Below are positions 24,814-33,334 of a stretch of DNA of 64,000 nucleotides, piece by piece. Within the stretch, counting starts at the first letter, position 1, and each line of letters opens with the position of its first letter. The position numbers were made by a program, and so were the translations under genes. Source of the DNA: Rhodospirillaceae bacterium (GTDB lineage Bacteria; Pseudomonadota; Alphaproteobacteria; UBA8366); the NCBI GenBank assembly GCA_002722095.1, contig PBKG01000006.1, positions 1 to 64,000 of the forward strand, in the 5' to 3' direction. Under the pieces are notes generated by a model, which ran no database searches, was not told where the DNA came from, and was given only the letters and a program-made list of their open reading frames with translations.

Positions 24814-26634
24814 TCACGCAGCGGATGCTTTTCGGGCTTCGCGCTTTCGCTCGTGCGGGTCGAGATGCCGCTTGCGAATGCGGATGGCGTTCGGGGTGAC
24901 CTCGACCAACTCGTCATCGGCAATATAAGCGAGTGACTGTTCGAGACTCATGGTGATGGGGGTGGTGAGCGTCACCGCGTCGTCCTTGCCGGCGGCACGA
25001 ATATTGGTGAGTTGCTTGGTCTTCATCGGATTGACCTCGAGATCGAGGCCACGCGAGTGCTCGCCGATCACCATGCCGCGATAGACGGGCTCTCCCGCAC
25101 CGATGAAAAGCGGGCCCCGCTCCTCCAAATTCCACAGCGCGTAGGGTACGGATTTTCCGGTCTCGGTCGAGATCATCACTCCGGTGCGGCGGGTGTCGAT
25201 GTCGCCTTTATATGGTGCATAGCCATGATAGAGACGGTTCATGACGCCGGTACCACGGGTGTCGGTCAAAAACTCGCCGTGATAACCGATCAATCCGCGG
25301 GACGGCGCCAGAAAAGTGAGCCGCTGTTTTCCGCTACCGGCAGCGCGCATATCCTGCAGTTCGCCTTTGCGTTCGCTCATTTTTTCGACCACTGCGCCGG
25401 AATATTCCTCGTCCAGGTCGATCACCACCTCTTCGATAGGCTCGCTCCGTTGACCCGCTTCATCTTCGCGGTAAAGCACCCGTGGCCGGCTGATCGAAAG
25501 TTCGTAGCCCTCCCGGCGCATTGTCTCGATCAGCACCGCCAGCTGCAACTCGCCGCGGCCGGCAACCTCGAAGGCATTTTGGCTTTCGGTTTCGGAAATT
25601 CGGATCGCCACATTACCTTCCGCTTCCCGCTGCAGCCTGGACCAAATCATCCGTGATGTAACTTTGTCGCCATCCTGACCCGACAGGGGTGAATCATTGA
25701 TCGAAAAAGTCATTGCCAAGGTCGGAGGATCGATCGGCTGCGCCGGTATCGGGTCGCTGTGTTCGAGATCGCAAATCGTATCTGCCACCGTCGCGGCTTC
25801 GAAGCCGGCCAGAGCGACGATATCGCCGGCCTCGGCCTCGTCGATACCGACACGCTCTAGGCCACGAAAGGCCAGGATCTTCGTCACGCGGGCTTCTTCG
25901 ATTGTCCCTCCGTCCCGAGACATGGCTTTCAAGCCTTCATTCGGCGTCAACCGTCCGGCGACGATGCGGCCGGTGAGTAGACGACCCAAATAGGGGTCCG
26001 CCTCCAAGGTGGTTGCCAGCATACGGAACTTGCCGTCGGTCTCGATTTCCGGTGGCGCCACATGATCACGCACAAGGTCGAAAAGCGGCATCATATCGTC
26101 GCGCGGTCCGTCCACACTTTCTGCGCACCAGCCTTCTTTGGAAGAGCCGAAAAGTGTCGGGAAATCGAGCTGGTGCTCGTCCGCATCCAATGCGGCGAAC
26201 AAATCGAAAATTTCGTTATGGACCCGATCGGAATCCTGTTCCGGCTTGTCCACCTTGTTGATGAAGACGATTGGCCGGAGTCCCAACGCCAAGGCCTTAG
26301 CGAGAACGAACTTGGTCTGGGGCATCGGGCCTTCCGCCGCATCGACCAGCACCACGACGCCGTCAACCATCGATAGAATACGCTCCACCTCGCCACCGAA
26401 ATCCGCATGGCCCGGCGTGTCGACGATATTGATGCGCACGCCGTCCCGTTCCACCGAGGTGCATTTGGCGAGAATGGTAATGCCGCGCTCGCGCTCGAGA
26501 TCGTTGGAATCAAGAGCCCGTTCGGCGACCTTCTGGTTTTCCCGGAAGGCACCGGACTGTCGTAGCAGACAATCGACCAGGGTCGTTTTGCCATGGTCGA
26601 CATGGGCAATGATGGCGATATTGCGGAGTTCCAT
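24814..26634 (-). CDS. typA: Ribosome-associated GTPase TypA/BipA
   Basis: Translational GTPase of 606 residues related to EF-G, involved in ribosome assembly and stress adaptation. G1 is AHVDHGKTTL, switch II is DTPGHADFGGEVER and G4 is NKVDKPEQD. The BipA-specific C-terminal domain follows, with SERKGELQDM, PSRGLIGYHGEFLTDT, and the end VEVTPNAIRIRKRHL. Length is normal (E. coli 607). The ATG at 26634 gives MELRNIAIIAHVDHG, the usual start. Confidence 0.96.
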   Translation of the reverse strand: MELRNIAIIAHVDHGKTTLVDCLLRQSGAFRENQKVAERALDSNDLERERGITILAKCTSVERDGVRINIVDTPGHADFGGEVERILSMVDGVVVLVDAAEGPMPQTKFVLAKALALGLRPIVFINKVDKPEQDSDRVHNEIFDLFAALDADEHQLDFPTLFGSSKEGWCAESVDGPRDDMMPLFDLVRDHVAPPEIETDGKFRMLATTLEADPYLGRLLTGRIVAGRLTPNEGLKAMSRDGGTIEEARVTKILAFRGLERVGIDEAEAGDIVALAGFEAATVADTICDLEHSDPIPAQPIDPPTLAMTFSINDSPLSGQDGDKVTSRMIWSRLQREAEGNVAIRISETESQNAFEVAGRGELQLAVLIETMRREGYELSISRPRVLYREDEAGQRSEPIEEVVIDLDEEYSGAVVEKMSERKGELQDMRAAGSGKQRLTFLAPSRGLIGYHGEFLTDTRGTGVMNRLYHGYAPYKGDIDTRRTGVMISTETGKSVPYALWNLEERGPLFIGAGEPVYRGMVIGEHSRGLDLEVNPMKTKQLTNIRAAGKDDAVTLTTPITMSLEQSLAYIADDELVEVTPNAIRIRKRHLDPHERKREARKASAA

Positions 26635-26800
26635 GGCCGGGATATAGCGACGGCGAGCCCCGACGGCAAGCGATGCTTTTATTTATCGATCGAACGTGCC
26701 GATCAAAACCCCGTTATGTGAAGGCTTTAGAAGCAGTTAACAGCGCTTGCCCTGCACTCCCCACTGCGCGATAACCGGATTCAGTGAGGGAGTGACGTTG

Positions 26801-28216
26801 ATGACCGAAACAGCGCCCGGCAAGACGCTTTTCGACAAAATTTGGGATAGTCACGTGGTCACCGAAGTGGACGGCGAAACCCTGGTCTATGTGGACCGGT
26901 TGCTTCTCCATGAAGGCTCGCGTCACAGCTTCACCAACCTCAAGGACCTCGGCATGGAGCAGCCGTTTCGGGCCGAACAGGTTTTTGCCTTCTCCGACCA
27001 CTACGTGCCGACCCATACCCGCAAAGGCGGCATCCCCGGGGTCAAGATGAAGGACATCCGCGGGATGCTGGAGCTTATGGAAACAAATGCCGCGGACACC
27101 GGTGTCAGGCTTTTCGGCTGGCACGACGAGAATCAGGGAATTTTACATGTGGTGCCTCCGGAACAGGGAATTACCCAGCCGGGTTTCTTTATTTGCGGGG
27201 CGGACTCTCACACCTCGACCCACGGCGCTTTCGGCAACATTGCCTTCGGTGTCGGTTCTTCGGAGGCGGCGCACATCATGGCAACCCAATGCCTTTGGCA
27301 GCAGCGGCCGAAAACCTTCCGCATAAACGTCGAAGGTGATCTTCCCTTCGGCGTCCACTCGAAAGACATCATACTTGGCGTCATCGCCGATATCGGCGTT
27401 GGTGGCGGTGTCGGCCATGCAATCGAGTTCGCCGGCTCCTGCATCGAAGGCCTCACCATGGAGCAGCGTATGACCGTCTGTAACATGACCATTGAGGCAG
27501 CCGGCCGGATGGGACTAATCGCCCCGGACGAAACCACCTACGAATATATGGACGAACGCCCGTACATGCCCAAAGGCGCTCTTCTGCAGGAAGCCCTCGC
27601 CTATTGGAAGAGCTTGCCGTCGGACGAAGATGCCGAATTCGACAAGGAAACGACGCTCGACGCGGACGCGCTGATCCCGATGGTGACCTGGGGCACGAAC
27701 CCTGAAATGTGTCTCCCCATCACCGGCACGATCCCGTCCCCCAATGACGCCGAGAGCGATGAAGAACGTCAGGAATTGGCGGCGGCGATCGACTATATGG
27801 AATTGACTCCGGGCATGGGGATGGAGGAGATCGAGATAGAACGGGTTTTCATCGGCTCGTGCACGAACTCGCGCATCGAAGACCTGCGTGCCGCCGCCGA
27901 AGTCGCCGCCAAGGGAACGGCGAAAGTACTGACCTGGGTGGTGCCCGGTTCAAAATCCATCAAGCGCCAGGCGGAAGCCGAGGGCCTCGACAAAATATTT
28001 ACCGAAGCCGGTTTCGAGTGGCGCGAACCCGGCTGTTCGCTCTGCACCGCAATCAACGGCGACTTGCTAAACGATGGCGAGCGTTGCGTTTCCACTTCGA
28101 ACCGCAATTTCAAAGGCCGCCAAGGGCCCAACGGCAAGACCCATCTTGCAAGCCCGGCCATGGCGGCAGCCGCGGCGATCACCGGCAAGCTTACCGACGT
28201 CCGGTCATTGGATTAG
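26801..28216 (+). CDS. LeuC-type hydro-lyase large subunit (isopropylmalate dehydratase-like)
   Basis: Large Fe-S subunit of a LeuC-type dehydratase, 471 residues. The three cluster cysteines are visible in FIGSCTNSRIEDLR and PGCSLCTA; GADSHTSTHGAFG is the family signature. It departs from classical LeuC in the substrate region (LHEGSRHSFTNLKDLG rather than the usual HEVTSPQAF). The genes beside it are CoA-transferases and crotonases, not leuA/leuB, so the substrate may be 2-methylmalate, dimethylmalate or another branched malate rather than isopropylmalate. ATG at 26801 follows GAGGGAGTGACGTTG. The small subunit gene starts 15 bases on. Confidence 0.82.
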   Translation: MTETAPGKTLFDKIWDSHVVTEVDGETLVYVDRLLLHEGSRHSFTNLKDLGMEQPFRAEQVFAFSDHYVPTHTRKGGIPGVKMKDIRGMLELMETNAADTGVRLFGWHDENQGILHVVPPEQGITQPGFFICGADSHTSTHGAFGNIAFGVGSSEAAHIMATQCLWQQRPKTFRINVEGDLPFGVHSKDIILGVIADIGVGGGVGHAIEFAGSCIEGLTMEQRMTVCNMTIEAAGRMGLIAPDETTYEYMDERPYMPKGALLQEALAYWKSLPSDEDAEFDKETTLDADALIPMVTWGTNPEMCLPITGTIPSPNDAESDEERQELAAAIDYMELTPGMGMEEIEIERVFIGSCTNSRIEDLRAAAEVAAKGTAKVLTWVVPGSKSIKRQAEAEGLDKIFTEAGFEWREPGCSLCTAINGDLLNDGERCVSTSNRNFKGRQGPNGKTHLASPAMAAAAAITGKLTDVRSLD

Positions 28217-28231
28217 GGGACAAGACGCCCG

Positions 28232-28861
28232 ATGGATCCATTCACCAAACTCACGGCAATCGCGTGCCCCTTCGACGAGGTCAATGTGGACACCAATCAG
28301 CTGTGCCCGACCCGCTTCAACAAGCTGCCCGAGGATGATCCGTATCTGCAAAAAGTCATGTTCCACGACCAGCGGTTCACCCGCGAAGGTAATCTTCGGA
28401 ATACCGATTTCATTTTCAGCCGCGAGCCCTACAACAAGGCGGAGATAATCGTCGCCGACCAGAATTGGGGCATCGGCTCGTCCCGCGAGAGTGCTGTCTT
28501 CGCGATGGCGGCGTTCGGGATCAAGTCGGTAATCGCCGCCTCCTTCGGCGACATCCACTACAACAACATGACCAAGAACGGGCTTTGTCCTGTCCAGCTA
28601 TCGCAAGAGGCCTGTCAGGATCTGCGCGGACAACTATTCGATAATGTGGGCGCGACGATCACCGTCGACCTTGAGGAAATGAAAGTGATCGCGCCCGACG
28701 GCACCGAATACGAATTCCAAATGCATCCGCTGAAGCGCCGCTGCCTATTGGAAGGCATGGACGATATCGCACTCACCACCCAATATATGGATGAGATCAA
28801 AGAATTCGAAGCGAGGCACCATGGCGACAAGCCCTTCATGAAGGTGCAAGCGCCGAGTTAG
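28232..28861 (+). CDS. LeuD-type hydro-lyase small subunit
   Basis: Swivelling small subunit of the LeuC-type enzyme, 209 residues. Core motifs are DEVNVDTNQLCPTRF, the phosphate/substrate loop QNWGIGSSRESAVFAMAAFG, and AASFGDIHYNNMTKNGLCPV. In classical LeuD the segment is NFGCGSSREHAPWAL, so GIGSSRESAVFAM and the early DTNQLCPTRF differ in a way that fits a different substrate. Its TAG stop overlaps the stop of the convergent CoA-transferase gene in the tetranucleotide TTAG. Confidence 0.83.
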   Translation: MDPFTKLTAIACPFDEVNVDTNQLCPTRFNKLPEDDPYLQKVMFHDQRFTREGNLRNTDFIFSREPYNKAEIIVADQNWGIGSSRESAVFAMAAFGIKSVIAASFGDIHYNNMTKNGLCPVQLSQEACQDLRGQLFDNVGATITVDLEEMKVIAPDGTEYEFQMHPLKRRCLLEGMDDIALTTQYMDEIKEFEARHHGDKPFMKVQAPS

Positions 28862-30087
28862 GGCGTCTCCGCACCCACTTCGTCGGCGAATGCCTCTGCC
28901 TTATCAGCGTCCCAGCCCAGCCAATCCACCAGCACATCTGCCGTATGTTGCCCCAATAGCGGTGGCGCGGTGAATTCCGGTTCGGCCATGGTCGATATCC
29001 AGGGCGGGCCGATGATGCGGATATGTCCTGATTTCGAATGATCGAAATCGCGGATCAGACCGCGATGGACAACCTGGCGATCCGCGTGCGCGCCCGCATA
29101 ATCGTAGACCTTGGAAACCGGTACCCGCTCCGCATCGAGCTTTTCGATCCACTCATCCGCAGGCCCGGTAGCGATAACCTCACGCACCATATTGTTCACC
29201 TCGTCGCGGCGCGCTGTGCGTTGGGCGATCTTCCTTAGGCTCTCATCCGCTTCCCATTCGGGCTTGCCAAGCGCGCGGCAAATGCCGGCCCAGAAACCGT
29301 CATTGTGGCAAATAATGCTGACATATTCCCCGTCGCTCGCTTGGTAGATATCGGACGGCGCACGGAGCGGATTTGCGTTGCCGACACGGGGCGGCTGCTC
29401 ATGCGCGTTCAACGTCTGACCCATGCGCGGGCCCAACGCGGCGATCATCGCATCCTGCATGCTGATATCGATATGCTGGCCCTCGCCGTCGCGTTCGGCG
29501 ACGCGGATGGCATTGACGATAGCGTAAGCCGCATACATGCCGGAAATAGCATCGGCGACCGGCGCTCCGATTTGCATCGGTTCCCCATCGGGCACGCCGG
29601 TGACACTCATCAGCCCCGAAGCTGCTTGCACGATCGGATCGAGCGCCGGGCGGCCACTATTGGGTCCGGTCTGCCCAAAGCCCGAAATCGAGCAATAGAC
29701 GAGTTTGGGGTTGAGCGCGTGTAGCTCGTCCCAACCGAGCCCGAGCACTCCAACCTTGCCGGGGGCATAGTTCTCGACGAACACGTCCGCCTCGCAGGCA
29801 AGCGCCTGTGCGATCTCTTGGTGCGCTTTCTGTTTAAGGTCGAGGGCGATACTCCGCCGCGTGCGGTTGTTGGCGAAAAAGTAATCCTGGTCTTCGGGTC
29901 CGCGATCCTTGTAGCGACCCATATGGCGAGTATCGTCGCCCACATGGGCGCGCTCGATTTTGGCGAGTTCGGCGCCCATATCCGCAAGCATGGTCGAACA
30001 GAACGGCCCGGCAATCACCTGAGTCATGTCGAGGACACGCACCCCGCTCAGGGGCGGTGACCCCTTAGCGTCACTCCCGTCAGACAT
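28858..30087 (-). CDS. CaiB/BaiF family III CoA-transferase (1 of 4)
   Basis: Family III CoA-transferase of 409 residues that moves CoA between carboxylic acids through an enzyme-bound aspartyl-CoA anhydride. LSGVRVLDMTQVIAGPF, LADMGAELAKIE, and NNRTRRSIALDLK are family hallmarks; the catalytic Asp is in RPALDPIVQAASGLMS (about residue 160). The carnitine-type ending LLGQHTADVLVDWLG is present. The ATG at 30087 lies two bases after the upstream crotonase stop. The donor and acceptor acids cannot be read from sequence. It is the last gene of a nine-gene minus-strand run starting at the SDR (36528). Confidence 0.9.
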   Translation of the reverse strand: MSDGSDAKGSPPLSGVRVLDMTQVIAGPFCSTMLADMGAELAKIERAHVGDDTRHMGRYKDRGPEDQDYFFANNRTRRSIALDLKQKAHQEIAQALACEADVFVENYAPGKVGVLGLGWDELHALNPKLVYCSISGFGQTGPNSGRPALDPIVQAASGLMSVTGVPDGEPMQIGAPVADAISGMYAAYAIVNAIRVAERDGEGQHIDISMQDAMIAALGPRMGQTLNAHEQPPRVGNANPLRAPSDIYQASDGEYVSIICHNDGFWAGICRALGKPEWEADESLRKIAQRTARRDEVNNMVREVIATGPADEWIEKLDAERVPVSKVYDYAGAHADRQVVHRGLIRDFDHSKSGHIRIIGPPWISTMAEPEFTAPPLLGQHTADVLVDWLGWDADKAEAFADEVGAETP

Positions 30088-30089
30088 AC

Positions 30090-30857
30090 CTAGAAACCTT
30101 TCCAGACAGGCGCGCGTTTTTCGCGGAAGGCATCGATCCCTTCCTTCGCGTCTTCGCTGTGGAGCACGCGATCGGCGATGTCGCGGGCGAGGTACACCTG
30201 CTCGTGATAGTTCATATCCCAGCCGCGCCGCGCGGCTTCTTTGATTCCGCGAACCGCCAAGGGGGCGCACGCGTTGATCTCCTCGGCCCACCTGAGCGCG
30301 GTCGGCATGAGCTCATCCAGCGTCACCACTTCGTTGCAAACGCCGAATTGATGGCAAACCTCGGCGGGGATCGGCTTGGCGCGCAGGATGTAGGACATCG
30401 CGGTTTGCCAGGGGATATTCTTTGCCGCCATCACCGGGCCGGAGACCGACGATATTCCACGCATTACCTGGGGCCAGCCGAGCGAGGAATTGTCGGCCAT
30501 TACGATGATATCCGAATTTAATGCGAACCCGCCGCCCTGGGCGTAACATGGCCCGTTAAGGGCACAGATAAAGGGTTTGAAGATATTGCGGTGAAACTCG
30601 TAGAGCTGATCGTTCGACATCACGATGCCGTCTTCTTCGCGCCTCGGCTCGAGCAAATCCTTACCCGCACAAAACACCGGACCGTTGCCGGTTATAATCG
30701 CAACCCAAACGTCGTCGTTATATTTGACGTCCTTGAAAGCCTCTTCCACCTCTTTCCGCATCGGCCGGTTGATAGCGTTCCGCTTTTCCGGTCGGTTCAG
30801 CGTGATAGTAGCGATGTGATCTTTGACCTCGTAGATGACGGTCTCGCCGGCAACCAT
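30090..30857 (-). CDS. Enoyl-CoA hydratase/isomerase family protein lacking both catalytic glutamates
   Basis: Crotonase-fold protein of 255 residues. LNRPEKRNAINRPMRKEVEEAF, the CoA-binding AGKDLLEPRREED, and the C-terminal FREKRAPVWKGF are typical. The oxyanion-hole region is NGPCYAQGGGFALNSDI, where the canonical hydratase has a Glu shortly after GGG; here none is present. The second catalytic Glu, normally in QPEILLG, is replaced by Gln in GWPQVMRG. It may therefore act as a decarboxylase, isomerase or hydrolase instead of a hydratase. The ATG at 30857 has AAGGGAGAAGCCGCC upstream. Confidence 0.86.
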   Translation of the reverse strand: MVAGETVIYEVKDHIATITLNRPEKRNAINRPMRKEVEEAFKDVKYNDDVWVAIITGNGPVFCAGKDLLEPRREEDGIVMSNDQLYEFHRNIFKPFICALNGPCYAQGGGFALNSDIIVMADNSSLGWPQVMRGISSVSGPVMAAKNIPWQTAMSYILRAKPIPAEVCHQFGVCNEVVTLDELMPTALRWAEEINACAPLAVRGIKEAARRGWDMNYHEQVYLARDIADRVLHSEDAKEGIDAFREKRAPVWKGF

Positions 30858-30932
30858 GGCGGCTTCTCCCTTGTAACTGCTGTTCTTGTTGGGCCGGAGA
30901 GTGCCCGCTTCCGCGAAGGCGGGTCAAGCCAC

Positions 30933-31799
30933 TCACCAATCCTCGGCCCAGTCGCGGGTACGCCAACGCTCTTCGCCGATCAGGCAATGGGGATCGATAC
31001 GGCGTATCGGTTCTTTCGCCTGGACCCGGTGCACGGTCTGATTTGCACGAAGCCGAGGGAGCATTGCCGCTGCCACCGGCCTCCGGCCGGCAATTTCCAG
31101 AATCATTTTTCGTTTGATCGCACGAGCGAAATCGTCGAACCCACTGGCAACGACAACAAATGCTCCAGCGCCTCCGATAACGCACTTAAGAAAGTACGTA
31201 TCGAGATATTGCGCGGTCGTAAATCTGAAACCGTCATAGTGTGTGCTCAGAATCGGAATTCCGTTGATTACAATCCCTTGATCTATCGCGTAATCGCGAG
31301 CCTTCGTCACCGGCATGCCGAAATTGTTTGCGCCGTCGCCGGCCAGGTCGAGCACTCGCCGCGATCCGGCGATACCGTTACCCCGAAATTTAGAGATCGA
31401 GGCCATGATCATGTCGCTAATCGCGGTCCGCGTTGAGGTCTCGTAGGGGGCGCGTGCCAGCATGGCGGCAAAGGCCTCTGCGCTCGCCTTATCTTTAATG
31501 ATGCGCCAGCCGACGATGGTCTTGATATGGCCAAAGCCGGCCCATTCGATATAGGTAACGGCGATTTTGCCTAAAAATCCATTCTGAATCGCCCGCAAAA
31601 CTTTCGGATCGCGCAATGCGGCGACATGGCCTTGGCGCAATAACCTGGCCTCGTCGTCATCGACGCTACCGGAGATGTCCACGGCGAGGATAAGCTCTAG
31701 ATCGACTTCGGTTTCGGCACGAATCGACGGGACCGCAAAGACAAGGCTTGCAAGCGCCAAAACCGTGGCGCAAAGGAAATACCCTGACTGCCTCCTCAC
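30933..31799 (-). CDS. DUF1194 family secreted von Willebrand factor A-like protein
   Basis: A 288-residue exported protein: signal peptide FLCATVLALASLVFAVPSIRA then a vWA domain. The MIDAS metal site opens with LAVDISGSVDDDEARLL, and the Thr/Asp contacts appear in STRTAISDMI and DLAGDGANNFG. DUF1194 proteins are common in alphaproteobacteria and of unknown function, perhaps periplasmic adhesion or assembly. It sits within the CoA-transferase operon without obvious metabolic reason. GTG start at 31799. Its last 25 residues form a Arg/Asp/Trp-rich tail. Confidence 0.83.
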   Translation of the reverse strand: MRRQSGYFLCATVLALASLVFAVPSIRAETEVDLELILAVDISGSVDDDEARLLRQGHVAALRDPKVLRAIQNGFLGKIAVTYIEWAGFGHIKTIVGWRIIKDKASAEAFAAMLARAPYETSTRTAISDMIMASISKFRGNGIAGSRRVLDLAGDGANNFGMPVTKARDYAIDQGIVINGIPILSTHYDGFRFTTAQYLDTYFLKCVIGGAGAFVVVASGFDDFARAIKRKMILEIAGRRPVAAAMLPRLRANQTVHRVQAKEPIRRIDPHCLIGEERWRTRDWAEDW

Positions 31800-31809
31800 C
31801 CCATTGCGT

Positions 31810-32385
31810 TTACCCGCCGAACGTTACCTCGCCACTGGTGGTGATGTTCGCAAACCGCTCGCAAATATGCAGCACGGCCTGATGGTCCTCCTCGGAACCA
31901 GCGCAGCAGCAATCTTCGATAATGGTAATGATGAAATCCCGATCGTGCCCTTCTTTTGCCGTCGACAAAACGACACCGCTCGAAGAAACGCCGGTGATGT
32001 AGATATGCTCGATGCCTTGCGCACGCAGTAACGGTTCCATGCGAGTGCCGTAAAAAGGACTGACCCGGTGTTTGATGATGTCGAAATCTTCCGGCTGAGG
32101 CGCCAAATCCGGGTGCACTTCGGTGCCCCATTCACCAAGCTGAAATCGGCCGGCCTTTTTGGCCCCGGTGAAGAGCGGCGAATTGGGCGAAACCTCGCGG
32201 TAATCGGTGGAAAACCCGACCCGAATGAATCCCACCGGCACACCGGCGGCCCGCGCTTTTGCTATCGCTGTAACGTTATTGCCAACCGTATTTCGGCGTT
32301 TCAGCTCGTCGAGATAGGGGCTCGGCCCGTCCTCGTTTACGAGATCGTTCATCATGTCACCGATCAGCAAAACCGATTTCGTCAT
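31810..32385 (-). CDS. Isochorismatase-fold hydrolase without the catalytic Cys
   Basis: A 191-residue isochorismatase-like protein. The catalytic Asp is in LLIGDMMNDLV and the Lys in DIIKHRVSPFYGT, but the nucleophilic Cys expected in TGVATDYCVLST-type loops is replaced by Val in TGVSSSGVVLST. That is the pattern of PhzD/EntB-type isochorismatases, which do not need the Cys, and of a common cysteine-hydrolase-like subfamily. EDCCCAGSEEDHQAVL follows. Substrate unknown. ATG at 32385 is preceded by GCGGAGGAGC. It lies downstream of the MaoC pair in the same transcript. Confidence 0.8.
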   Translation of the reverse strand: MTKSVLLIGDMMNDLVNEDGPSPYLDELKRRNTVGNNVTAIAKARAAGVPVGFIRVGFSTDYREVSPNSPLFTGAKKAGRFQLGEWGTEVHPDLAPQPEDFDIIKHRVSPFYGTRMEPLLRAQGIEHIYITGVSSSGVVLSTAKEGHDRDFIITIIEDCCCAGSEEDHQAVLHICERFANITTSGEVTFGG

Positions 32386-32399
32386 CTGTTGCTCCTCCG

Positions 32400-32810
32400 C
32401 TAAGCGTCGACCAAACCGCTGCAGGTTCCGACGATCGCCTTTTCACCTTTTTCGGTTTCGACCCAAACCTCACATTCGAGCCGCAGCTTGCCATCACCTT
32501 CGGGTTCCTTCGTCCGCACGACGCCACGCGCTATGCAATAGTCGTTAACACCCACAGGCCGGCGGAAAGTGATCGCATTGCGACCCCCGACGATCCAGCC
32601 TTCGCCGAAACACATGCTCATCAAGCGGAAAATCAATGAGGCCACCTGCGGCCCCACGGCGACGGCGCCCTCGAGCCCCTCGGCTCTCGCAGCTTCATCG
32701 TCATTATGAATCGTTTTCATGCCACCGGCAGCGAACATGGAAACATCGAACCGGCGGGCGATCGGCGGGAGTTCGAAGCCCACGGGGGTATCGGCAGTGA
32801 GTATCGCCAT
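32400..32810 (-). CDS. MaoC-like hotdog dehydratase, second (C-terminal type) subunit of triad A
   Basis: A 136-residue hotdog-fold protein resembling the C-terminal half of two-domain MaoC hydratases. It begins MAILTADTPVGFELPPIARRF and has the helix region MKTIHNDDEAARAEGLEGAVAVGPQVASLI; the His of the NPxHxD signature is kept (TIH) but the catalytic Asp position is not acidic. The end has LRLECEVWVETEKGEKAIVGTCSGLV. The gene overlaps the upstream hotdog gene by one base (TGATG), which implies paired synthesis as a heteromer. It closely resembles the product of 57481-57912. Confidence 0.85.
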   Translation of the reverse strand: MAILTADTPVGFELPPIARRFDVSMFAAGGMKTIHNDDEAARAEGLEGAVAVGPQVASLIFRLMSMCFGEGWIVGGRNAITFRRPVGVNDYCIARGVVRTKEPEGDGKLRLECEVWVETEKGEKAIVGTCSGLVDA

Positions 32811-33334
32811 CAGATTTTCTCCGGCTTGTGGCCACTATCGATCCCGCTGCCTTCGCGGGGCGCGGACCGTTCGACCACATCGAGCACATGGGTGCGCAGG
32901 GTGGAGAAAACTTTTTCACCGTCTTCATCGTGCCCGATCGCTTCGAACTTGATGAACTCGCGTTCGTTCTTGATCCATTTGTCGACGATCTCGCCGGTGA
33001 CGGTAATTTTCTCGCCCGGCCTAATCGCTTTGAAACTCTCGAATTCCCATTTGTAAAATACGCCACGGACATTGTAGGTCCGGGTCAACATCCAACGGGG
33101 CGGACGATACTGAATCTGCGGCGGTGCGACGCGTTCGTCATCGGCCAACGACGATCCGAGAACGTACGCTTCATGATAGTCCTCGTCGATCCGGCACTGC
33201 TTCTCGATATCCTCGTCAGTCACCACCCATTCCATGGTTTCGAGCGGTGCACCAATTTCGATTTCATCGAACTCCGCCCGTTTCCCGAACGAGTCCTCCG
33301 CTATGCGGACCGCCGTATTGGTTTCATCAGTCAT
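32810..33334 (-). CDS. MaoC-like hotdog protein, first (N-terminal type) subunit of triad A
   Basis: A 174-residue hotdog protein of the FAS1/MaoC N-terminal type. VAPPQIQYRPPRWMLTRTYNVRGVFYKWEFESFKAIRPG is the core (residues about 75-113, here joined only to describe the region), and WIKNEREFIKFEAIG is near the C-terminal strand. It overlaps the preceding CoA-transferase by eight bases and the following MaoC-like gene by one base. It would pair with the 136-residue subunit as a heterodimer, like the two halves of mesaconyl-CoA hydratase. The ATG at 33334 is used; a TTG directly upstream (33337) is possible. Confidence 0.84.
   Translation of the reverse strand: MTDETNTAVRIAEDSFGKRAEFDEIEIGAPLETMEWVVTDEDIEKQCRIDEDYHEAYVLGSSLADDERVAPPQIQYRPPRWMLTRTYNVRGVFYKWEFESFKAIRPGEKITVTGEIVDKWIKNEREFIKFEAIGHDEDGEKVFSTLRTHVLDVVERSAPREGSGIDSGHKPEKI

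Noticed and set aside
26635..26800. Search for a riboswitch or leader peptide upstream of the leuC-type gene
   Set aside because: No leucine-rich small frame, no T-box or known riboswitch core was recognisable in this 166-base gap.
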